From positions 620,001 to 684,000 of the forward strand of contig NZ_BAABRO010000002.1 of assembly GCF_039545035.1 (NCBI RefSeq): DNA of 64,000 nucleotides, in the 5' to 3' direction. Every line of letters starts with the position of its first letter. The first letter of the stretch is position 1. Both the position numbers and the translations under genes were made by a program. Shown here piece by piece: positions 18,330-26,284 of the stretch. The notes below the pieces were generated by a model. It ran no database searches. It saw nothing but the letters and a program-made list of their open reading frames with translations, and had not been told where the DNA came from. Source of the DNA: Novipirellula caenicola (GTDB taxonomy: Bacteria; Planctomycetota; Planctomycetia; Pirellulales; Pirellulaceae).

Positions 18330-19532
18330 ATGCAGACAAAACCGAAAGCGGGCTTCACTTTGGTGGAGCTTTTGGTGGTGATCGCAATCATTGGTGTACT
18401 CGTCGGGTTGTTGTTGCCCGCCGTCCAGGCCGCTCGCGAGGCAGCGAGGCGAATGAGTTGCAGCAACAACGTGAAGCAGCTCGGATTGGCGGTTCACAAT
18501 TATCATGCCGCTTACAAGCAGTTGCCCAAATTGATGACGGGGACCTATGGTCCTGGAAACTTTGTCATCGCCGCCACGGGACACAACCGCTTGGGGCTCA
18601 GTGCGATGGTGGGCATGCTGCCCTTTTTCGAACAGCAAGCGCTTTGGGAAAGTATCAGCAACCCCTTGGATGCTGATGGCAATCCCGCGACCACCAACGA
18701 TGTGTGGCCGCCGATGGGAGGAACGCCCTTGATGAACGCCAGCCACCATGCGGTCAACACCTACCAACCATGGCTCACCGAAGTCCCCGCGATGCGTTGC
18801 CCGAGCGATCCGGGGGTCGGATTGCCGGCCGCGGCACGATCCAATTACGCCTTCTGTACCGGCGACTCGGCTTACCTGAGCAATTGGGGAGCCTTGCGAG
18901 ACAACGGCGTGAATAATTTTGCGACGCTGTCGCGAGCCGCACAACGCGGCATGTTTATCGGGCGTAAAACGATGCGTTTCCGCGACGTGCTCGATGGGCT
19001 TGCCAACACCATCTGCATGGGGGAAATCACCACCGATCTCGGTGACGAGGACGTTCGAACTCGCGCGAAACGTTCCACTCTGACCAAGAGTGACTCCGGG
19101 CAAGGCATTCGATTGGCCGGCGGCGCACTTTCGTGCGAAAGTTTCAAAGACCCTGAACGGCCTCAATTCTGGGCTTCGGGAACCGGCGTGGGCAACTCTG
19201 AACAGCGACGCGGCTACAAGTGGGCCTCGGGACGTCCACTGTACGCCCAGATCAACACCATCTTGCCTCCGAACCGTGAGATTTGTATCGACCAAAACTA
19301 TCACGGCAACTCACTGATTGCGCCGCCGAGCAGTCGTCACCAAGGGGGTGTTCATGTTTTGATGGGAGACGGTGCGGTCAAGTTTGTCACCGACTCGATC
19401 GAAGCGGGTAACAGTAATTCAGCCCAAGTTTACGAGGGTTCGTCCGTCAAGCCTGGTTCGAAAAGCCCCTTTGGTTTGTGGGGTAAATTGGGCACACGTG
19501 CTGCCAACGAAACGATTGACGAAGATTTCTAA
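18330..19532 (+). CDS. DUF1559 family protein with prepilin-type N-terminus (copy 2)
   Basis: A 400-residue DUF1559 protein, clearly paralogous to the one at 16093. It begins MQTKPKAG followed by [20 protein letters not shown] (prepilin-type, Glu at +5) and [18 protein letters not shown]. Shared downstream blocks include [59 protein letters not shown] and [38 protein letters not shown] chose ATG 18330, preceded by GGAG and AGAGAG; an in-frame extension to 18276 does not look coding. It has the same downstream partner and terminator as copy 1, so the whole cassette was duplicated. Likely exported and processed by prepilin peptidase; molecular role unknown. Confidence 0.93.
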   Translation: MQTKPKAGFTLVELLVVIAIIGVLVGLLLPAVQAAREAARRMSCSNNVKQLGLAVHNYHAAYKQLPKLMTGTYGPGNFVIAATGHNRLGLSAMVGMLPFFEQQALWESISNPLDADGNPATTNDVWPPMGGTPLMNASHHAVNTYQPWLTEVPAMRCPSDPGVGLPAAARSNYAFCTGDSAYLSNWGALRDNGVNNFATLSRAAQRGMFIGRKTMRFRDVLDGLANTICMGEITTDLGDEDVRTRAKRSTLTKSDSGQGIRLAGGALSCESFKDPERPQFWASGTGVGNSEQRRGYKWASGRPLYAQINTILPPNREICIDQNYHGNSLIAPPSSRHQGGVHVLMGDGAVKFVTDSIEAGNSNSAQVYEGSSVKPGSKSPFGLWGKLGTRAANETIDEDF

Positions 19533-19573
19533 ACGGCCCGCAAGCCATCCCACTTATACGAGAAGTTAAGAAG

Positions 19574-19825
19574 ATGAACGAAATGAAACACGTCGAATTC
19601 CGATCGAAACTCAGTCACTGTTTGGCATCACTATTGGTGGCCGGTTGCTTCGTCACAACCGCTGGCTGCGGGGCTGCCAATAGCGGCGAGGGGAGGACCA
19701 CCGAGATTGAAGAATTAAATCAATTCCTCGATGAAAACCCGGAGCTGCGGAACACCGAGCCTGAGACCAGCGATCTCAATTCCAACGAGTTCGAAGGAAT
19801 CACAATCACCCGAGAACAAGTGTAA
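19574..19825 (+). CDS. Small lipoprotein paired with DUF1559 gene (copy 2)
   Basis: An 83-residue protein, the same length as its paralogue at 17415. It has a charged N-terminus, a hydrophobic segment (LASLLVAGCFVTTAGC) whose final TAGC is a credible lipobox, and a short acidic mature part with EIEELNQFLDENPEL. It starts at ATG 19574 with AGAAG just upstream, 41 nt after the DUF1559 gene. Same inferred envelope location and the same unknown function as copy 1. Confidence 0.75.
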   Translation: MNEMKHVEFRSKLSHCLASLLVAGCFVTTAGCGAANSGEGRTTEIEELNQFLDENPELRNTEPETSDLNSNEFEGITITREQV

Positions 19826-19900
19826 GCGGTTCTGCATCGGCGTCGGTTCATCGAGAGCAATCTCGGTTGATCGATCAGACAAATAATGCGTGACCATGAA

Positions 19901-19936
19901 AAACGGCGGAGCGACCAAGTCGCCCGCCGTTTTTTC
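19901..19936 (+). terminator. Rho-independent terminator of cassette 2
   Basis: ACGGCGG and CCGCCGT arms with inner GCGA/TCGC stem and CCAAG loop, followed by six T residues. Nearly base-identical to the terminator at 17733. It may also serve the convergent oxidoreductase gene, whose stop codon lies at 19969. Confidence 0.88.
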
Positions 19937-19968
19937 TTGGTCTTTTACAAACCTGCGGATAATCTTGA

Positions 19969-21270
19969 TTACGACCAAACACGGGGGCTGCGGAAACGCA
20001 ACCGGTTGGCTTCATCGTCCGCAATAAATTCTTCGGTTTTGGGATTGATGGTGAGTTTGCGTTTTAGAATCCATGACAATGCGGCTGCGTGACAGGCGAC
20101 GTGCGACCGACGCATCACGGTCGGATTGCAAACCGTTTGTTGGCGACTCTTGACGCAATCAAAAAAGTTGCGGGCGTGAGCGGAAACATCGAGCCCGCGG
20201 ACGCGTTTGTTTTGCGCCAGTTCGTCGTTCAGCGTCGCCGAGCTTGCCACGATCTCGCCTTCGTCGCCGGTTTCGACCGAGCCTTCGCTACCGACAAACC
20301 GAACGGGACAAGTGCCAAGTCGGGTGATCCAGCGAGGCCCCCGATCGCCGAACGGATCAGCAAGAAAATCGATCACCAGTTTGACTCCGTTGGCATACGT
20401 GCAGACGATGTTTTCGTCCGTCGGCTCGTAATGAATGGGTAGCGTATCGTCAGACTGGTTTGCCCATTGACACAGGTCGACGGTATGAGCCCCCCAGTCC
20501 AATAGCCGTGCCCCGCTGTCGAAATCGTATTCACCTCGCCATCGACCGTTAACGTAGCTCGAGTTGTAAGGACGCCACGGCGCGGGGCCGAGCCACATGT
20601 TCCAATCGCACACCTCCTTGGATGGCGTTGGCTCGCCCGGTAACCATTCATTTTTCAGTGTCGGAATATAGACTGACGCGTACAGCGTTTCGATTTTTCC
20701 GAGTCGACCGGTTTGTGCTAACTGAACCGCCGTCTGGAAATTGGGAACACTTCGTCGCTGGGTTCCCGCTTGAAAGATCCGTTCGGTCTTTGCGAACGTC
20801 TTCGAGATATTTTGGCAGTCGCCGATGGTGATTCCGCAAGGCTTCTCGCTGTACACATCTTTGCCGGCTTCCGCAGCCAAAATGGACGCAGCCGCGTGCC
20901 ACCGATCACCGGTGGCGATGATCACCGCGTCAATGTCGTCGCGGGCAAGTAACTCACGAAAATCACTGACGAGTTGGCAATCAGTGTTACCATAATGCTG
21001 ATCGACAAGTTGCTTGCCGGCATCGCGACGTGACTGCTGAACATCGGCGATGGCAACACACTGGACATCACCAAGCTGCAAAATCGACTTCATGTCGTAC
21101 GTGCATCTCGGTCCCATCCCAATCACGCCTAGGGTGATTTTTTCAGACGGTGCAACGTGCTCGGCCGCACCGAGCGAACGTGAAGAAACAAAGTAGGGCG
21201 TTGCAATCGCGGCGGCGGAGGCCGAAGCGGCAAGAAAATCACGTCGGTTCGTACGATTAGGCTTTTGCAT
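19969..21270 (-). CDS. Tat-exported Gfo/Idh/MocA family oxidoreductase
   Basis: A 433-residue NAD(P)-dependent oxidoreductase of the Gfo/Idh/MocA family, whose members usually act on sugars or inositols. The ATG at 21270 gives a twin-arginine signal (NRTNRRDFLAASASAAAIATP); an upstream start at 21324 would only add residues before it. The Rossmann fold starts at ITLGVIGMGPRCTYD (about residue 43), which keeps only part of the usual GxGxxG. The catalytic EKP motif is intact in KDVYSEKPCGI. The C-terminal domain contains GEYDFDSGARLLDWGAHTVDLCQW, the usual GG...D.G.H.xD region. Export through Tat fits a protein that binds its cofactor before transport, as in glucose-fructose oxidoreductase. Substrate unknown. 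Convergent with the DUF1559 cassette. Confidence 0.88.
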   Translation of the reverse strand: MQKPNRTNRRDFLAASASAAAIATPYFVSSRSLGAAEHVAPSEKITLGVIGMGPRCTYDMKSILQLGDVQCVAIADVQQSRRDAGKQLVDQHYGNTDCQLVSDFRELLARDDIDAVIIATGDRWHAAASILAAEAGKDVYSEKPCGITIGDCQNISKTFAKTERIFQAGTQRRSVPNFQTAVQLAQTGRLGKIETLYASVYIPTLKNEWLPGEPTPSKEVCDWNMWLGPAPWRPYNSSYVNGRWRGEYDFDSGARLLDWGAHTVDLCQWANQSDDTLPIHYEPTDENIVCTYANGVKLVIDFLADPFGDRGPRWITRLGTCPVRFVGSEGSVETGDEGEIVASSATLNDELAQNKRVRGLDVSAHARNFFDCVKSRQQTVCNPTVMRRSHVACHAAALSWILKRKLTINPKTEEFIADDEANRLRFRSPRVWS

Positions 21271-21406
21271 TGGCAGGGGATCCTGGGGAAGGGGAGTGCA
21301 AGGCGAGAAAACGAGCGTCGACAATCAGTCGCGTCGGGGTCTATGATAACTCATTCCGGCGACTCCGGAGGCGAGACCGCACCAGCGCGAAGTTGCGGCG
21401 CAAGCA

Positions 21407-22110
21407 GATTGTCGCCCAGCTTTCCAAGCTGGCAGCGTTTTCGGTGACCGTTTGATTGGCAACGAACGTGGCGGCTTGCGGTTCGACGTTCAAGCGTGAC
21501 GCTCACTAACGGCTTGGAAAGCCGTGCGACGATGGCTGATCCCCCGCAGAGCGATTGTCGCCCAGCTTTCCAAGCTGGAAGCGTTTTCGGTGACCGTTTG
21601 ATTGGAAACGAACGCGGTGGCTCGCGGGTCGGCGGTCATGCGTGGCGCTCGCTAACGGCTTGGAAAGCCGTGCGACAATGGCTGGCCTCCGCAGTGCGAT
21701 TGTCGCCCAGCTTTCCAAGCTGGCAGCGTTTTCGATGACCGTTTGATTGGCAACGAACGTGGCGGCTCGCGGGTCGACGATCAAGCGTGACTCACGCTAA
21801 CGGCTTGGAAAGCCGTGCGACAATGGCTGGCCTCCGCAGTGCGATTGTCGCCCAGCTTTCCAAGCTGGATGCGTTTTCGGTGACCGTTCGATTGGCAACG
21901 AACGTGGTGGCTGACGGGTCGACGGTCACGCGCGAGGCTCGCTAACGGCTTGGAAAGCCGTGCGACATTGGCTGATCCTCGCAGTGCGATTGTCGCCCAG
22001 CTTTCCAAGCTGGCAGCGGTTCGGTGACCGTTCGATTGGAATAAAACGCGGTGGCTCGCGGGTCGACGGTCACGCGTAAGGCTCGCTAACGGCTTGGAAA
22101 GCCGTGCGAC
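21407..22110. repeat. Five tandem copies of a ~145-bp mirrored-hairpin repeat
   Basis: Units start at 21407, 21552, 21698, 21843 and 21988. Each begins GATTGTCGCCCAGCTTTCC, with CCAGCTT/AAGCTGG as a hairpin, and contains a second hairpin ACGGCTT/AAGCCGT at 21511, 21657, 21802, 21947 and 22091. The second hairpin with its flank, read on the opposite strand (ATTGTCGCACGGCTTTCC), is a diverged inverted copy of the first, so each unit is itself a long inverted repeat. The array ends about 20 bp from the mutS stop codon. No coding potential. Confidence 0.92.
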
Positions 22111-22128
22111 GATGGCTGGCCTCGGCGA

Positions 22129-24762
22129 CTAGACGTTGGTTTTCAGCTGCTCTTTGGCTGACTGCAAGAACTGCAGTGCATCAATTGGCGTCATCGCGTT
22201 GACATCCAGTTTTTGAATGTCGTCCAAGAGCGGATGGTCGGCGAAACCAAACAAGGTCAACTGGAATTTCCCATTGCTGTCGGCTTGCGCGGGGCCACCT
22301 AATTTCGGTCGATCCAGCGCATCGCGATGTTCGTGTTCCAGTTGCGCCAATACATCCTTGGCACGTTCGTTGACAGCCTTGGGGATGCCGGCCAAGCGAG
22401 CGACGTGAATCCCGTAACTCTTGTCGGCACCTCCGCTGACGATGCGGTGCAAGAACACCACTTCGTCATTCCACTCTTTGACCGCAACGTTCAAGTTGGC
22501 GACACGCGGCAAGGTTTCTTCGAGCTGGGTCAACTCGTGGTAGTGGGTGGCAAACAGCGTGCGACATCCGACTTGTTCGTGAAGGTGTTCGGTGATCGCC
22601 CATGCCAAGGACAATCCGTCATAGGTGCTGGTCCCACGCCCGATTTCGTCCAAAATCACCAGACTCCGCGAGGTCGCGGTGTTCAAGATCCGTGCGGTTT
22701 CGACCATCTCGACCATGAACGTACTTTGACCGCGACTCAATTCGTCACTCGCACCGACACGTGCAAAGATGCGATCGGCGATTCCCACCAAAGCGTAATC
22801 GGCTGGCACAAAGGAACCGGCTTGTGCCATCAGCGTGATCAACGCGACTTGGCGAATGTAAGTACTTTTGCCCGCCATGTTTGGCCCCGTGATCAACAAG
22901 ATCATACCTGACTCGGGCGAATGCACGCAGTCATTGGGAACAAACTCTCCTTGAGGCAACGTCACGTCGAGCACCGGATGGCGGCCTGCGTCGATCCGCA
23001 GCACCGAGTCCTCGGTCAATTCCGGACGCACCCATTTTCGCTGGGTTGCGATTTCAGCGAGCGCGGCCAACACGTCAAGCTCGGCCATCGCTACCGCCAC
23101 CTCTTGCAGAATATTCAAGTGACGATGAGTTTCATGCCGTAGATTTTGAAACAACAACTGTTCACGCGAGGCAGCTTTATCGTCGGCCGCGAGAACCTTT
23201 TCTTCGTATTCCTTCAGCTCCGGCGTGATGAAGCGCTCGCAGTTCTTGAGCGTTTGTTTGCGAATGTATTCGGTGGGAATCTTATCTTTATTGGCGTTGG
23301 TCACCTCGAGGAAATAACCGAAGACGCGGTTGTACCCCACCTTCAAATTGGTGATCCCCGTGGTTTCCATTTGTTTCTGCTGATAGGCGGCAATCCATTC
23401 TTTTCCGCCTGCCGCTAACTTCCGTAGACTATCTAGCTCTTCGTCAAAGCCTTCACGAATGAAATTGCCATCGGCGGCATTCAGCGGACACTCATCAGCC
23501 AACGCGTTTTCAAGCTGAGAACGCAGTTCGGGACAAAGGTGCAAATGAGCTTCGACAAATCCCAACCGCTCGGCCTTGCGATCAGTCAGCTTGGCTTTCA
23601 ATTCAGGAAGATTTTCGAGCGTGCGAGAGACCTGTTGCAGGTCCCGCGGTCCCGTTCGTCCCGTGGCGATGCGGGCCAACAAACGCGTCAAATCAAACGT
23701 TCGTTTGAGCGTCGTGCGGACGTCACCTCGCAGCCGCGAATCGTTGACCAGTTCCGAGACGGCGTCCAGCCGAGCTTCGATCGCATTCCGATCCACCAAC
23801 GGAGCCGCCATCCAATCGGCCAGCAATCGTGCGCCCATCGGAGTGCAAGTGCGATCGATCACGCCCAACAGCGAACCATCGCGTGATCCGGTTCGCATCG
23901 TGCGAGTGACCTCGAGACTCCGCCGAGTTGACGCATCAATCTGCAACACCGGCGAGCGATGATGGGCACAGATTTGGCGAAAATGGTCGAGCCCTCCTTG
24001 CTGCGTTTCCTGCAAATACGCCAATACCGCACCGGCAGCCCGAATCGCCGGTCCATCTGCGTCGCCAAAACCGAAACCTTCGAGATTATGAACTTCGAAT
24101 TGTTTGCACAGTGCGTCGCGGGATGCATCCTCGGCAAACGACCACGCCGGTCGCGAAGTCCATGACCAAGGGGCGGTGGTATCGGGACTGAATCGTGCGT
24201 CGTCTTCGCGATACAGCACCTCAGCAGGCCCAATGCGCGCCAATTCATCTTCGATCCGCGAAACCGGAAAGACGCCGGATTCAAATCGTCCGCTGGAAAG
24301 TTCGGCCCAGGCAATTCCGGCTTGCGGCTCGGCGGGTTCGCCACCAGATTTCTTGCCCGATGATTTGACCGGAACCAAATAAACCGCCGCCAGAAAGTTG
24401 GCTTCGCGAGGATCCAGCAATCCATCGTCAGTGAGCGTGCCGGCACTAACCACCCGGGTGATTTCGCGTCGAACCAGCCCCTTGGCTTGTTTGGGGTCTT
24501 CGACCTGTTCACAGACCGCAGCACGATACCCCGCCCGGATCAGCTTGTTCAAATACGAATCGAGCTGATGATGCGGAAACCCCGCCATCGCGGTGGGGTT
24601 ATCGCTGTCTCGATCACGGCTGGTCAGAGTCAAACCCAGCAACTGGGCGGCTGTTTTTGCATCATCGAGGAACAACTCGTAAAAGTCGCCCATTCGAAAG
24701 AACAAAAGCGCATCGCCACAGGCGGCTTTTGCTTCATGATACTGTTTCATCATTGGTGTCAT
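22129..24762 (-). CDS. mutS: DNA mismatch repair protein MutS
   Basis: Recognises base mismatches and small loops and starts methyl-independent or MutL-dependent repair. The 877-residue length is normal. The N-terminus TPMMKQYHEAKAACGDALLFFRMGDFYELF contains the mismatch-contact F-x-E motif (FYELF). The ATPase domain has Walker A GPNMAGKST starting at about residue 626, then ARVGASDELSRGQSTFMVEM, the Walker B segment SLVILDEIGRGTSTYDGLSLAWA and the TLFATHYHEL switch. I start at 24762 (MTPMMKQY, as in E. coli) rather than seven codons upstream. The stop codon nearly touches the 145-bp repeat array. Confidence 0.97.
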   Translation of the reverse strand: MTPMMKQYHEAKAACGDALLFFRMGDFYELFLDDAKTAAQLLGLTLTSRDRDSDNPTAMAGFPHHQLDSYLNKLIRAGYRAAVCEQVEDPKQAKGLVRREITRVVSAGTLTDDGLLDPREANFLAAVYLVPVKSSGKKSGGEPAEPQAGIAWAELSSGRFESGVFPVSRIEDELARIGPAEVLYREDDARFSPDTTAPWSWTSRPAWSFAEDASRDALCKQFEVHNLEGFGFGDADGPAIRAAGAVLAYLQETQQGGLDHFRQICAHHRSPVLQIDASTRRSLEVTRTMRTGSRDGSLLGVIDRTCTPMGARLLADWMAAPLVDRNAIEARLDAVSELVNDSRLRGDVRTTLKRTFDLTRLLARIATGRTGPRDLQQVSRTLENLPELKAKLTDRKAERLGFVEAHLHLCPELRSQLENALADECPLNAADGNFIREGFDEELDSLRKLAAGGKEWIAAYQQKQMETTGITNLKVGYNRVFGYFLEVTNANKDKIPTEYIRKQTLKNCERFITPELKEYEEKVLAADDKAASREQLLFQNLRHETHRHLNILQEVAVAMAELDVLAALAEIATQRKWVRPELTEDSVLRIDAGRHPVLDVTLPQGEFVPNDCVHSPESGMILLITGPNMAGKSTYIRQVALITLMAQAGSFVPADYALVGIADRIFARVGASDELSRGQSTFMVEMVETARILNTATSRSLVILDEIGRGTSTYDGLSLAWAITEHLHEQVGCRTLFATHYHELTQLEETLPRVANLNVAVKEWNDEVVFLHRIVSGGADKSYGIHVARLAGIPKAVNERAKDVLAQLEHEHRDALDRPKLGGPAQADSNGKFQLTLFGFADHPLLDDIQKLDVNAMTPIDALQFLQSAKEQLKTNV

Positions 24763-24933
24763 GACGCAAATCCTAACTCGCACGACGATGCGAGAAAAGT
24801 CATCCCAAGGCTAAATTCAAGGAATGAAACCTCGGCGGATCCTGCCGATTCCGCGTAAGCCAACGATGCGGGTTAGAGAAACCGTGCGGCTCCGCTAGCG
24901 GGCACGCGTTGGCCTCCTTGGCGGCCCCAGCAG

Positions 24934-25722
24934 CTACATCTGCGAGTAGGGCTTGGCCACCAACACGTACTTGTCGATGTGCGAAACCGTGCCTTGATAC
25001 TTTTCGACCTTGCTAAGCACGGCCCAGTCCTTGTGGGCGCGAAACGCGTCCCACGCCTTCTTACGAGCCTCTTCGTTTGGATAGACGGTCAAGTAGGTCA
25101 AGCTGGGTGTGTTGGGGCCGATCAAGCATTGGCCGATAAACAAAGGCTGAATACCGCTGTCAAGAAAAATTGGCACTTCGCCTGAATTGAACATGTCGAC
25201 CTTCAATTCGCCGAGTCGCTCGTTGGGACTTTCGTACAATCGCAGTTCGTAGACGCGATCATCGTTGGCCAATGTCCCCTCGGGAACGTTGGCGTTGGGC
25301 ATACAATCCATCGCCGAAAGCAGCTCCGATGTAATCCGCTGGTACGGAGCATTCTTTGGTTCGCGATCCAAATAGCTCTTGGCATCGGCGAGGTACTGCG
25401 AATCACCGGCCAATGCGGTGCGGGTTGCGAGAATCTGAGCGGCATCCGAATAGGGAATGACCACGACAATTCGCTCGCTGCCGCTTTCGTCGTTTTCCGA
25501 ATTTGTGAATACGCCGACTGGTTTGATGCCGTGTCGATTCAGTGCCGGAATCAAGGCATCTTTCAGATAAGCGTCAATCGCTTTGGCATCCCCCTTGTCG
25601 CCAAGTAGATACGAGCGAACTTCGTACAGCTCACGATCCGGCGGAGCGGCTTGGCCGGTCGATGGAATCAAAGTCATAGCAGCAAGCATCACAAAGGAGT
25701 TCAAAATCACGTTTCTCATCAT
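24934..25722 (-). CDS. Exported NIPSNAP family protein
   Basis: A 262-residue protein with a signal peptide (ILNSFVMLAAMTLIPSTGQA). Two ferredoxin-like halves each begin with the NIPSNAP pattern: ELYEVRSYLLGDKG near residue 31 and RVYELRLYESPNERL near residue 155. The C-terminus ...SYLTVYPNEEARKKAWDAF-like segment (LTYLTVYPNEEARKKAWDAFRAHKDW) is characteristic of the family. Exported NIPSNAP proteins are frequent in planctomycetes, but their biochemical function is not established. Transcribed in the same direction as mutS but upstream of it with a 171-nt gap, so not clearly an operon. Confidence 0.85.
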   Translation of the reverse strand: MMRNVILNSFVMLAAMTLIPSTGQAAPPDRELYEVRSYLLGDKGDAKAIDAYLKDALIPALNRHGIKPVGVFTNSENDESGSERIVVVIPYSDAAQILATRTALAGDSQYLADAKSYLDREPKNAPYQRITSELLSAMDCMPNANVPEGTLANDDRVYELRLYESPNERLGELKVDMFNSGEVPIFLDSGIQPLFIGQCLIGPNTPSLTYLTVYPNEEARKKAWDAFRAHKDWAVLSKVEKYQGTVSHIDKYVLVAKPYSQM

Positions 25723-26284
25723 TCATCCGGGTGGGTTATTTGGGACGAGCGGTTAGGTGGTGGGTTTCAAGATTCGAAGCGATCCGTGGGCAATCACGGC
25801 CGGACCAATCCACACGGGAAGATCACGGCGATTGGGTTAACGATCGGTTCTGCCGATCGCGTTTGTCGACCATGGCTGCCAATGAAATCATGACTGCCGA
25901 TGAATACGCCTGCGAAGACTCGAAACGGCGTCCGACATCCTAATCGCTGCGGAACGGTTCGATCTACGGGCAGGCGGTGACAATCCGAAGCATTTTTGCG
26001 TGTTCGCGGCAACCAATGGGTGCGACGCGGACCAGCTAATGAGAGCAAGGAGCGAGGTGAGCATGATTTTTTCACTGTAAATTGGGCGAGCAAATCCGTT
26101 TGCACGATTTTCTTTTGAAAATTTTGCCGATTGTTGCACGGATCTCGGGCTGGGATGTCACTAACCATTACAGAGTACTGAATTTCATCACCGCTGCCCC
26201 CCCCAAGCCGTTTCCGTCCATTGGGATTTTCGTCCTTTGGGATACGTACACAACGCTCGGGACACCCCAATCGAGTTGACGATC
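25723..26284. other. Divergent spacer between NIPSNAP and FecR-like genes
   Basis: 562 bp between divergently transcribed genes. Short open frames exist on both strands but lack a ribosome binding site or recognisable content. It presumably holds promoters for both neighbours; no box could be assigned with confidence. Confidence 0.5.

Noticed and set aside
18312-19304. 330-codon frame opposite the second DUF1559 gene
   Set aside because: It mirrors the codon structure of a clearly real gene and gives no recognisable protein.
21407-22110. CRISPR array
   Set aside because: Units are about 145 bp with no short repeat/unique spacer pattern, and no cas genes are nearby.
25794-26270. 158-codon frame on the minus strand in the gap before the FecR-like gene
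   Set aside because: Composition and codon use look random, and there is no ribosome binding site or recognisable domain.
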